Origin: Rhodococcus qingshengii JCM 15477
GTDB taxonomy: Bacteria; Actinomycetota; Actinomycetes; Mycobacteriales; Mycobacteriaceae
Length of the DNA stretch: 64,000 nucleotides
Direction: 5' to 3'
NCBI RefSeq assembly: GCF_023221595.1
Contig: NZ_CP096567.1
Location: forward strand, 452,926 to 516,925
This document shows, piece by piece, positions 44,271 through 53,690 of this stretch. The notes beneath the pieces were generated by a model. The model saw only the letters and a list, made by a program, of their open reading frames with translations, was not told where the DNA came from and made no database searches. Numbering within the stretch: position 1 is the first letter of the stretch; each line of letters begins with the position of its first letter. The translations under genes and the position numbers were made by a program.

Positions 44271-44843
44271 ATGCCGCGACTGATTCATCTGAATGGGGCC
44301 TCCGGTATCGGGAAGTCGACGATTGCCCGGATGTACGCCGACCGTCACCCCGGAGTGCTTAACCTCGACACCGATCATGTGGTCAGTCTCGTCGGTGGAT
44401 GGCAAGACAACTTCTGGACCGCCTTGGTTGCGGCAAGAGAGCTCGCCGTCAGCATGGCGGCAACCCATTTGCAGAGTGGGCACGATGTGGTGATGCCGCA
44501 GCTAGTTACCCGAATTACCGAAATCGAGGACTTTGAGGTGGCGGCGAAAACTAGCGATGCCGAGTATCTCGAGGTCGTACTGATTGGAAGCAAAGAACAG
44601 GCGCTCGCTCGATTCGCCGAACGAAGTACGCACTTGGAGATCACCCATCAGCAGCAACTCGACCAGGTGATCGTGCAGAACGGAGGAGATGGACTTCTTG
44701 AACGAATTCACGACCATCTCACCCAGTACCTGCGAATTCGCTCGAACTACCTCGTAATCGACGCCGACCGTTCCACCGCAGAGGGAACCTACGAGTCATT
44801 GATCGCAGCACTCGCAGCACTCGCAGCACTCGCAGCTAGTTGA
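44271..44843 (+). CDS. P-loop kinase-like protein
   Basis: This 190-residue protein has Walker A (NGASGIGKSTIARMYADRHPG) at the N-terminus, then an LDTDHVVSLVGGW segment like the acceptor region of shikimate/gluconate-type or zeta-type small kinases. The C-terminus is an Ala/Leu repeat (AALAALAALAAS) encoded by three GCAGCACTC units. The substrate is unknown. ATG 44271 places the P-loop directly after the first strand. The gene abuts the IS3 remnant. Confidence 0.8.
   Translation: MPRLIHLNGASGIGKSTIARMYADRHPGVLNLDTDHVVSLVGGWQDNFWTALVAARELAVSMAATHLQSGHDVVMPQLVTRITEIEDFEVAAKTSDAEYLEVVLIGSKEQALARFAERSTHLEITHQQQLDQVIVQNGGDGLLERIHDHLTQYLRIRSNYLVIDADRSTAEGTYESLIAALAALAALAAS
44805..44831 (+). repeat. 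Three tandem GCAGCACTC units in the kinase gene
   Basis: A 9-bp unit is repeated three times in frame at the end of the kinase gene, encoding Ala-Ala-Leu each time. It is likely to vary in copy number by slippage without shifting the frame. Confidence 0.7.
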
Positions 44844-44978
44844 GCCGAGATAGAGGCAAGTGCATCGAGGGAAGCTCGATCGCGGCCGCCTCACTGCACG
44901 CGACTGCATTTGGACCTACCGGGCGTCCCGATTGGCGTTGGTCAGTGCACGCGGGGCAGTGCGATCCCGTATCTGCTG

Positions 44979-45746
44979 TCAGACTCCTGCAACTCCGAGT
45001 AGTTGCCCTACGGCGTAGGTGATGATCATCGCGAGGGCGCCGCCCAGCACCACACGAACTACCGCGCGACGGGGATTCGCTCCGCCCAGACGCGCGCTCA
45101 CCGCGCCGGTCAGCGCCAACGCAAGCAGGACCGCGACGAAGGTGACAGGAATCCGAGCCCCAGTCGGTGGGGCGAGGATCGCGATCAAGGGAAGCAACGC
45201 TCCCACCGTGAACGATATTGCCGACGACAGTGCCGCGGAGATCGGGTTGGTCAACTCGTCGGGGTCGATACCGAGTTCGATGTCGACGTGTGCGGCGAAC
45301 GCGTCGTGAGCGGTCAACTCCTCCGCGACTTTGTGGGCGGTTTCCTCGCTCAAGCCCCTGGCCTGGTACATGGAGGTCAACTCGTCGAGTTCTGCACCGG
45401 GCGTCTGCTCGAGTTCGCGGCGTTCTTTCTCCAACAGGGCGCGTTCGGTGTCACGTTGAGTGCTCACGGACACGTATTCGCCGAGCGCCATCGACACAGC
45501 GCCGGCGACAAGACCTGCAACACCGGCGGTCAGGATCGGGCCGCGGTCGGGTGAGAGGGCCGCGACACCGACGACGAGGCCTGCGACGGAGACGATGCCG
45601 TCGTTGGCTCCGAGTACCCCGGCGCGCAGCCAGTTCAGCCGCGAGGACACACCAGCGGTGTGTGGTTCGTCGTGAGCCGGTCGACGGTTTTCGCTGTCGT
45701 TGTCGGCTCCTCCTGATGAGCTCGGCGATCGAGGCGAATCTGTCAT
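44979..45746 (-). CDS. VIT1/CCC1-family metal (iron/manganese) transporter
   Basis: This 255-residue membrane protein matches bacterial VIT-family transporters: GANDGIVSVAGLVVGVA in TM1, AGAVSMALGEYVSVSTQRD, a soluble helical metal-binding stretch (EKERRELEQTPGAELDELTSMY) and three C-terminal membrane helices. It likely moves Fe2+ or Mn2+ out of the cytosol. ATG 45746 overlaps the thioesterase stop (ATGA), so they form an operon. The acidic/Ser-rich N-terminus is variable in the family. Confidence 0.9.
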   Translation of the reverse strand: MTDSPRSPSSSGGADNDSENRRPAHDEPHTAGVSSRLNWLRAGVLGANDGIVSVAGLVVGVAALSPDRGPILTAGVAGLVAGAVSMALGEYVSVSTQRDTERALLEKERRELEQTPGAELDELTSMYQARGLSEETAHKVAEELTAHDAFAAHVDIELGIDPDELTNPISAALSSAISFTVGALLPLIAILAPPTGARIPVTFVAVLLALALTGAVSARLGGANPRRAVVRVVLGGALAMIITYAVGQLLGVAGV

Positions 45747-46534
45747 GACGGGCCGGGTTTCGTGAATTGTGCTGTGGCACGGGTATCGCCGTTGCACACG
45801 AACCACGCGGTGCTCGTTTCTGCGTGGTGGGTGGTTCGGATTTCGACGGTCTCGTCGATGGTGATGGGTTTCGTGTATTCCAGAACAGCTCGGTACGGAG
45901 CCTTTGGCAGGGACGGATGCCTTCTCTGCGACGCTTCGGCCGGTTGCCAGTACACGGCGTTGTTGACGTGATCGAATGGATCGATATCACTGGGCCGCAA
46001 ACAGAATTCGGTACCCGCAGTGTTTGGCGCTACGTCGGTGATCCATCGTCGCCAGGTGAGGCGATGCTCGTCGGTTGTCGTGGCGAGCGGCGCCATGAAG
46101 TCATCGCTGATTCGAGACGGCATCCCGTTCTGTGGATTGATGTTGATCCAGAATCCTTCGGTTTCGATCAAACCGCCGCCGTCTGATTCGATACGCACTC
46201 GCATGGTGCACCAGCGGCTCGAGAGGGCGGAACACCATCGATGTAATCGTACGGTGTCGGGCCAGCTGATCGGTCTGATGACGTCGATGACCGTTCGACG
46301 TACCACCCACAGTGGGTGGGTCTGGGCTGCGCCGTTTGCTTCGAGGTTGTCGAAACCCAAATCTTGCAGGTAACGGGCTATGGCGTCGAGTCGTAGGCTT
46401 CGGTCCGGGTGGATGTCTCCGGTACGGACGGGCCACGAGTTACTGAAGACTGCCCCTTCGGAAGGGCGCGGTGCGAGCGGATCGGACTGTGACCCTCCGC
46501 GGTTCGCGGACGTGTGTGGTGCCGAGGTTGTCAC
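45743..46534 (-). CDS. Acyl-ACP thioesterase-family protein
   Basis: This 263-residue double-hotdog protein resembles FatA/bacterial acyl-ACP thioesterases. The first hotdog reads SLRLDAIARYLQDLGFDNL with WVVRRTVIDV. The second contains the catalytic-region motif DIDPFDHVNNAVYWQ. It would hydrolyse acyl-ACP to free fatty acid, though the physiological substrate is unknown. Its translational coupling to a VIT-family transporter is unusual for this enzyme. Confidence 0.85.
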   Translation of the reverse strand: MTTSAPHTSANRGGSQSDPLAPRPSEGAVFSNSWPVRTGDIHPDRSLRLDAIARYLQDLGFDNLEANGAAQTHPLWVVRRTVIDVIRPISWPDTVRLHRWCSALSSRWCTMRVRIESDGGGLIETEGFWININPQNGMPSRISDDFMAPLATTTDEHRLTWRRWITDVAPNTAGTEFCLRPSDIDPFDHVNNAVYWQPAEASQRRHPSLPKAPYRAVLEYTKPITIDETVEIRTTHHAETSTAWFVCNGDTRATAQFTKPGPS

Positions 46535-46570
46535 GGGCAGAGCTCTTTTCGTTGTTTGTTCTCGGCTGGT

Positions 46571-47071
46571 CTATCCGAGTTGGTCGTTCCACACGGCTTT
46601 CGCTCCGCTCTCGCCGATCCGGTACACCTGCACAATCGAGCCGGCAGCGACGAGGACGGACAGGGCAGCGATTGTGATGACGACAATCCGCCAGAGTTTC
46701 GGCGACGCCGATGTGTCGGGACGATCCGCTCGCCACGTTGCGAAGCGTGTCGAGTGAAGGACCCACCATGCGGCGGCGAGGACGAACACCCCGATGGACC
46801 AGAACAGCATCTGATCACCCAATTCGGCATGTGCCTGGACTAAAGGATCTTCGGGGATTTGGTGTTCGAGCCATTCACCGGCGTCGGTGGTGATCGGCAC
46901 GGCTATGAGTGTGATCAACGCGATCGCTGCTGGTGCCAGTCCCAGTCGGATTCTTGCAGCGGGCCAACATACCGCGAGAACGAGCAGTAGTGCTGATATC
47001 GGTACGAGGACAACGACGAGGTGGACTAGAAGTGGGTGTGCGGGTAGGCCGCCGATCGTGGTCAATCCCAT
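46571..47071 (-). CDS. DUF2231-family membrane protein
   Basis: This 166-residue protein has four membrane helices and the family opening TIGGLPAHPLLVHLVVVLVPISALLL. It continues with VPITTDAGEWLEHQIPEDPLVQAHAELGDQML and ends YRIGESGAKAVWNDQLG. Function is unknown; paralogues often sit near haem or metal stress genes. ATG 47071 starts at the conserved GLTTIGG. A decayed paralogue is at 38082. Confidence 0.85.
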   Translation of the reverse strand: MGLTTIGGLPAHPLLVHLVVVLVPISALLLVLAVCWPAARIRLGLAPAAIALITLIAVPITTDAGEWLEHQIPEDPLVQAHAELGDQMLFWSIGVFVLAAAWWVLHSTRFATWRADRPDTSASPKLWRIVVITIAALSVLVAAGSIVQVYRIGESGAKAVWNDQLG

Positions 47072-48101
<1,030 letters not shown>

Positions 48102-48194
48102 ATGGCGCCGCCGACGGGACCGATCCAGGTTCCCTGGGCCGGCTTCGCCGCCGGACATCGAGAAAGCACCGCCCCACCCCCGAAAGGCACGACA

Positions 48195-48560
48195 ATGACC
48201 GACATTGAGCCCACACCGAGGACGACGACGGATTCCGGCATCCCGGTCGAGAGCGACGAGCACTCACTTACCGTCGGACCGGACGGACCGATCCTGCTGC
48301 ACGATCACTACCTGATCGAGCAAATGGCGCAGTTCAACCGCGAACGCGTCCCCGAACGGCAACCGCACGCCAAGAGCGGCGGCGCCTTCGGCCAATTCGA
48401 GGTGACCAACGATGTCAGCGGCTACACCAAGGCCGCGGTATTCCAGCCGGGTACGACGACCCCGCTGGTGATCAGGTTCTCCACTGTGGCCGGCGAACGC
48501 GGTAGCCCCGACACCTGGCGTGACCCGCGCGGCTTCGCGGTGAAGTTCTACACCATTTGA
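48195..48560 (+). pseudogene. Catalase, N-terminal fragment
   Basis: The first 121 residues of a haem catalase are present: [40 protein letters not shown] and [29 protein letters not shown]. The frame then stops where the conserved sequence should continue (E-x-G-N-x-D). The remaining about 360 residues, including the proximal haem Tyr, are absent. It is non-functional. Confidence 0.88.
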
Positions 48561-49214
48561 TCCATCCGATCCGCTCGACATTGCCAGGTCAATTCCGGCT
48601 TTACCGAACTGTCGAGCTTTCGCCGGGGACTGACGGTTCCGGTGAAAGAACTTGAAGAAACCGGGTTTTCGTCCGAGGTTGAGTAATCCGCGTACGTACG
48701 CTGTCGACAGAAATCCGCATGCGGCATCACCTGCGACAAATGCTGGTGAGTGTCAGTGTCAGCATCTCTCGAGGTCTTTGGCGCCTTCGAGTGGCGTCTT
48801 CAGGACACAGCGTTGGTCAGCCCAGAGAGTAGGGCCGTATGACTGTGCGGCCGGTGGCCAACGACTCTCGAGCAACCGGTACGCGACTTCTACCTTTAAG
48901 GGCAGCAGTCGTCTGAGGTTCGCGTGCACCGCAGTTAGCTGCGCGCATCGACCGATGTCACTCGATGAACGGTCCCAGAGAGGACAAAATGCGCAGCGCT
49001 ACATCATCCAATCCCTCAGCCGGGTCGGCGTCGGAGGCCGCGGCGGTCGAATGCGACTGTCCGGTGGCCCGCGTCCGACACCGACACCGATGCAGGCAGG
49101 CAGAGGGGGAACGGCCGTGAGCGTCGACAGGCGAATAACTTCAGGTCAAGTGTGTAGTGATCGACGCTGCAAAGGATTTTGCGGTGATCGTGACGTAGAC
49201 AGTCGGAGTACACG
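48561..49214. other. Approximately 650 bp without a supported gene
   Basis: This spans the catalase break to the next ATPase. Short frames (for example a 51-codon one from 48965 with C-D-C-P) have no recognised family. The segment probably contains the deletion scar and the promoter of the downstream ATPase. Confidence 0.4.
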
Positions 49215-51641
49215 GTGACCGACATACCGCCGACCGCCCAGACGTCGTTGCAGCGACTTCGGTCGCTGCTCGAACCGGCTCTGGTGGTGGTCACGGTGAC
49301 AGCGCTGATTCTCGGCGGGATCGCGTGGGTCGTTGGTTGGCGTGCGATCGCCGAGGGGTGCTGGGTGGCAGGAACGCTGGTCGCCGTGGTGCCCGCGCTG
49401 GTCTGGGTGATTGTGGCATTACGCAACGGCCGGGCGGGAGTGGATCTGCTCGCAGTGTTGTCGCTGGTGGGCACTCTGTGGGTCGGCGAGTACGTGGCCG
49501 GTGCGCTGATCGCGGTCATGCTGTCCACTGGGCGTGCCTTGGATGCGGCCGCACAACGGCGCGCGTCGCACGACTTGCGGGCCCTGCTCGAGCGTGCGCC
49601 GCGGTCCGCGCGCCGGCGTATCGGCGACGTGATCACGGTGGTGCCATTGGACGAGGTCGTGGCCGGTGACCTGCTCGTGGTCGGCCCCGGAGAAGTGGTC
49701 CCGGTGGATGGCCGGGTCGAAGACGCGGTGGCGGTCCTCGACGAGTCGGCGCTCACCGGTGAACCACTTCAGGTTGAACGCGCGGTCGGTGAACCGGTGC
49801 GCAGCGGTGTGGTCAATGCCGCGACCGCTTTCGAGATCCGAGCCACCGCAACCGCCGACGCGAGCACTTACGCCGGGATCGTGCGGTTGGCGCAGCAGGC
49901 GGGCGCCGACAGTGCACCGATCATTCGGCTGGCTGATCGCTATGCAGCATGGTTCCTGCCATTGGCGCTCGCTGTCGCCGGCGCCGCGTGGCTGGCCAGT
50001 GGGTCAGCGGTACGAGCGGTGGCAGTGCTGGTCGTGGCGACGCCGTGTCCGCTGCTGCTCGCAGCGCCGGTGGCGATCGTCTCCGGCTTGTCGCGGGCTT
50101 CGCGACAGGGTGTGGTAATTCGTAGCGGCGGGGCGCTGGAGAATCTCGGCCATGCGACGACGCTGGTGATGGACAAGACCGGCACGCTGACCGCCGGTCG
50201 ACCCGTCGTCGTCGACGTCGTGGCGGCGCCCGGCAGCGACACCCCCGAGATCCTGCGACTGGCCGCCTCGGTGGACCAGATGTCACCCCACGTGCTTGCC
50301 GAGGCCATCGTCACCGAAGCCCTCGCACGGCACCTGTCGCTGTCGTTGCCCGTCGAGGTGATCGAACACCCCGGACGCGGAGTCACCGCCACGGTGAACG
50401 GCGCCAGGGTTGCCGTCGGCAAGCTCGCCGGCGAGGCATCCGAGGCGGATTGGGCCGTGGCGGTCGTCAACCGGGCCAGCCTCGATAGCGCCGCAATCGC
50501 GTGGGTCAGTACCGACGACGAGCTCGTCGGCGCGGTTCTTTTACGAGACCCGCTGCGCCGCAACGCACCCAGGACGGTTCGGAGGCTGCGCGCTGCCGGA
50601 ATCAACCGATTGGTCATGCTCACCGGTGACCGTGCGGCACCCGCGCGGGAGGTGGCCACCGTGCTGGGCTTGGACGAGGTGTACGCCAATCAGAGCCCCG
50701 CCGACAAGGTCGCTGCCGTGCGGGCCGAACGGGAACGAGCCGTGACCGTGATGGTCGGCGACGGCGTCAATGATGCCCCTGCTCTGGCTGCGGCCACGGT
50801 CGGCGTCGCGATGGGCGCCCGCGGTGCAACGGCCTCCTCCGAGGCCGCCGACATCGTGTTGACGACCGACCGTTTGGACAGGCTGGCCGACGCGATGGAC
50901 ATCGCACGTTGGTCACGGCGCATCGCGGTCCAAAGCGCGGTGGCGGGGATGGTGCTGTCCCTGCTGGCGATGGGTGCTGCCGCAGTCGGACTGCTGCCGC
51001 CCGCGGCGGGGGCTTTGCTGCAGGAAGGCATCGACGTCGCGGTGATCCTCAACGCCCTGCGTGCGCTGCGAGGCAACCCTGCCGCCGGGATCGAGCTGCC
51101 GGATGGCACCGACGCGATGCTGCGCCGCTTCTCCGGCGAGCACGACAAGTTACGCGATGGACTGACGCTGCTGCGTGATGCCGCCGACAATGTTGCCGCC
51201 GGGTCCGGCAAACCTGCGATCGATGCCTTGACCCGAGCCCAGAGCTTCCTCACCGAACGACTATTGCCGCACGAGGACGCCGAACAGACCGAGCTGTACC
51301 CGGCGTTGGCGACGCCGCTGGGCAGCGCCGAGGCAACGGCCACGATGAGTCGAACCCACGCCGAGATCCACCGGCTGACCGACCGCATCGGCAACCACCT
51401 GCAACTGGCTCACGAGGCCGGTGGCATCCAACCCAGCCAGGTCGACGATCTGCGGGCCTGCCTCTACGGGCTGCATGCGTTGCTGCACCTGCACTTCCTG
51501 CAAGAAGAAGAGAACTACTTCACTCTCGCCGACACCGAACTCCCCGAGGGACGAAAGACAGCACTGACCGTGCGCGCCCGTCGATACCGGGAGAAGGGAG
51601 CACGTGACATCGAAGAACGGATTCCCTCAGTCCGCGGCTGA
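49215..51641 (+). CDS. P1B-5-type metal-transporting ATPase fused to a hemerythrin domain
   Basis: This 808-residue pump has TGEP (actuator), the membrane motif ATPCPLLLAAP, DKTGTLT and GDGVNDAPAL. The last about 180 residues form a four-helix hemerythrin domain with His/Glu ligands in FSGEHDKLRDGL, LLPHEDAEQTELYP, SRTHAEIHRL and LLHLHFLQEEENYF. TPC plus a C-terminal hemerythrin is the P1B-5 signature; the characterised Sinorhizobium Nia exports Ni and Fe. There is no N-terminal metal-binding domain. It probably exports Ni2+ or Fe2+, with the di-iron domain acting as a regulator. The start is GTG 49215. Confidence 0.9.
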   Translation: MTDIPPTAQTSLQRLRSLLEPALVVVTVTALILGGIAWVVGWRAIAEGCWVAGTLVAVVPALVWVIVALRNGRAGVDLLAVLSLVGTLWVGEYVAGALIAVMLSTGRALDAAAQRRASHDLRALLERAPRSARRRIGDVITVVPLDEVVAGDLLVVGPGEVVPVDGRVEDAVAVLDESALTGEPLQVERAVGEPVRSGVVNAATAFEIRATATADASTYAGIVRLAQQAGADSAPIIRLADRYAAWFLPLALAVAGAAWLASGSAVRAVAVLVVATPCPLLLAAPVAIVSGLSRASRQGVVIRSGGALENLGHATTLVMDKTGTLTAGRPVVVDVVAAPGSDTPEILRLAASVDQMSPHVLAEAIVTEALARHLSLSLPVEVIEHPGRGVTATVNGARVAVGKLAGEASEADWAVAVVNRASLDSAAIAWVSTDDELVGAVLLRDPLRRNAPRTVRRLRAAGINRLVMLTGDRAAPAREVATVLGLDEVYANQSPADKVAAVRAERERAVTVMVGDGVNDAPALAAATVGVAMGARGATASSEAADIVLTTDRLDRLADAMDIARWSRRIAVQSAVAGMVLSLLAMGAAAVGLLPPAAGALLQEGIDVAVILNALRALRGNPAAGIELPDGTDAMLRRFSGEHDKLRDGLTLLRDAADNVAAGSGKPAIDALTRAQSFLTERLLPHEDAEQTELYPALATPLGSAEATATMSRTHAEIHRLTDRIGNHLQLAHEAGGIQPSQVDDLRACLYGLHALLHLHFLQEEENYFTLADTELPEGRKTALTVRARRYREKGARDIEERIPSVRG

Positions 51642-52002
51642 CTGGAGTGTTCCCGATTTGATGGACACGCTCAATTCCGGGAGCGCTGTTTGCGGTGCCC
51701 GGACCTCTGAGGCGGGAATTCCGTCCAGAGCTCCGGTGTTTGGCGGTGTTTCATGAACTATGTGCTCGCTTGGGTAGCGCCGTCGCAGACCAACCATCCG
51801 GTGACCCAAACGAGGTGTGGGATTGCATCGAAACTTGATGCTCTCGTCCGACCCGTTTCCGCTTTCCAGGCAGTTGTTCCGATCTCTCCTTCTCGGTGTC
51901 CCGGCCTGCACCCGGGTATACCCCCGGGGGTACTTGACATACCCTAGGGGGTATATGGCAACCTGTAGTCATCGCACTCCACAGAACAGGGAAGGTTGTC
52001 CG
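51642..52002. other. Promoter region between ATPase and persulfide operon
   Basis: No supported gene in about 360 bases. It contains the double operator described separately and a TTGACA -35 box. Confidence 0.5.
51916..51954. promoter_or_regulatory. Double CsoR/CstR-type operator flanking a TTGACA box
   Basis: GTATACCCCCGGGGGTAC (51916-51933) and ATACCCTAGGGGGTAT (51939-51954) are G/C-tract palindromes with ATAC/GTAT ends, as bound by CsoR-family repressors. A consensus -35 hexamer TTGACA lies between them at 51934-51939. A related site precedes the cstR-like gene at 55906. Confidence 0.75.
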
Positions 52003-53379
52003 ATGATCCTCGAGCAGTACTACATCGAGTGCCTCTCGCACGCGTCGTACCTCATCGGCGACGAGAGCACCGGCCGCGCCATCGTGATCGACCCGCGCCG
52101 CGACATCACCGAATACCTCGAGGACGCAACCCGATACGGCCTGACCATCGAGGGTGTCGTCAACACGCACTTTCATGCGGACTTCGTCTCCGGTCACCTC
52201 GAGTTGGTCGAGGCTACCGGCGCGTGGATCGGTTTCGGCGACGCCGCGGACACCGATTACCCGATTCGCCGACTGCGCCACGGCGAGCACCTGACGCTGG
52301 GGGAGGTGGACATCGAAATCCTCTCCACCCCCGGCCACACGTGGGAGTCGATCAGCCTGCTCGTTCGCGAGAATCGAGACGCTGAGCCGTCCGCTGTGCT
52401 GACCGGGGACTCGCTGTTCATCGGCGACGTCGGTCGCCCCGACCTGGCCAATCTCGGCGACGGCACCAATACCGACCTGGCTCGGGCGATGTACCGCACC
52501 GTCCACGAGAGGCTGCTGACCTTGCCCGACGCAGTGGCCGTGATGCCGGCTCACGGCGCGGGGTCGTCCTGCGGCAAGAACCTCTCTTCCGAGTTGACCT
52601 CCACCATCGGCGAGCAACGCCGCACGAATCCGTCGGTGCAGCCGATGAGCGAAGACGCGTTCGTCGCTCTCGTCGCCGACGGCCAGCCTGCGGTGCCGGG
52701 GTATTTTTCGGCCGCCGTAGCTTTGAACAAGTCGAATCGTGCACTCCTCGAACAAGATCGGTTTGTCTCCGAACTCTCACCGGGAGAGCTCCGGGTCGAA
52801 ATGGCCAGCGGAACACGCGTTCTCGATGCCCGCACCCCCGACGATTTCGCCGCCGGGCATCTGCGTGGCTCGATCAATGTCGGTTTCGACGGTAGGTTCG
52901 CCGAAACCGGCGGCATGGTCGCCGATATCGGCGAGCGCATCGTGCTCATCACTTACCCGGGTGAGGAACAGGTTGCGGCAATGCGTTTGGCGCGCATCGG
53001 ATCCGACAACGCGCTCGGATACCTCACTGTCGACGTTGATGGAATTTTTCCGGACGCGCTCGCCGACCTTGTCCGTACCGCGCCGCGCACCACGGTGTCC
53101 GAGCTCGAGGGTCTCCTGGCCTCGGGCGCGGTCACGTTGATCGACATCCGCAACCCCGGCGAGCGTGACTTCGGTGCCATCGACGGCGCCCGGTCAATTC
53201 CCCTCGCACAGTTGCGTTCCCAACTCGCGGACCTGCCACGAAGCAAACCGATCGTCGTTCACTGCGCCGGCGGCTGGCGCTCCTCCGTCGCCGCATCACT
53301 GTTGCGTGCCGACGGCATCGAGAACGTCAGCGACCTGGTCGGCGGATACACGGCCTGGGTCGAGCGATCTTCCGAATAG
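52003..53379 (+). CDS. Persulfide dioxygenase-rhodanese fusion (CstB-like)
   Basis: This 458-residue protein has an N-terminal metallo-beta-lactamase-fold persulfide dioxygenase (TH56FH58AD60FVSGH metal motif, TPGHTWES, GDSLFIGDVGRPDL, MPAHGAGSSCGK). Two rhodanese domains follow: the first lacks a catalytic Cys (VLITYPGEEQ), and the second has the active loop HCAGGWRSS. This is the architecture of CstB, which oxidises persulfides to sulfite and makes thiosulfate. It is first in the operon behind the double operator. ATG 52003 has a GGGAAGG ribosome binding site. Confidence 0.93.
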   Translation: MILEQYYIECLSHASYLIGDESTGRAIVIDPRRDITEYLEDATRYGLTIEGVVNTHFHADFVSGHLELVEATGAWIGFGDAADTDYPIRRLRHGEHLTLGEVDIEILSTPGHTWESISLLVRENRDAEPSAVLTGDSLFIGDVGRPDLANLGDGTNTDLARAMYRTVHERLLTLPDAVAVMPAHGAGSSCGKNLSSELTSTIGEQRRTNPSVQPMSEDAFVALVADGQPAVPGYFSAAVALNKSNRALLEQDRFVSELSPGELRVEMASGTRVLDARTPDDFAAGHLRGSINVGFDGRFAETGGMVADIGERIVLITYPGEEQVAAMRLARIGSDNALGYLTVDVDGIFPDALADLVRTAPRTTVSELEGLLASGAVTLIDIRNPGERDFGAIDGARSIPLAQLRSQLADLPRSKPIVVHCAGGWRSSVAASLLRADGIENVSDLVGGYTAWVERSSE

Positions 53380-53441
53380 CGCCTATTCAGAAAAACTCTC
53401 GTGCCCCATACGCGGCACGACGTCTGACAAGGAGATACCAG

Positions 53442-53606
53442 GTGTGTTACACCACGACATGTTCTTCCTGCTCCAAGACCACTTGGGCAGGATGCGGCCA
53501 GCACGCCGACCAGGTGATGGCCGGCGTCCAGACAGCGCGGCGCTGTACCTGCACCCCTGCTCCTGACCCGGGGTCCGGGTTCTTCCGGTCCTTCTTCGGC
53601 CGCTGA
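53442..53606 (+). CDS. Small cysteine-rich protein of the persulfide operon
   Basis: A 54-residue frame starts at GTG 53442 behind an excellent AAGGAGA ribosome binding site six bases away. It reads MCYTTTCSSCSKTTWAGCGQ with later C-T-C, giving seven cysteines. I recognise this as a short conserved bacterial protein type (MCY..C..C.KTTWAGCG.H...VM) probably binding zinc. Function is unknown. It lies between cstB-like and MMPL genes in the same direction. Confidence 0.75.
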   Translation: MCYTTTCSSCSKTTWAGCGQHADQVMAGVQTARRCTCTPAPDPGSGFFRSFFGR

Positions 53607-53690
53607 CCCGCCGCACCGGATGACCCGGTGCCATGACCCGGTACCCGCCCATACTCGCACCCATCACCCCCTTTTTTCAGGAGTCAACCA

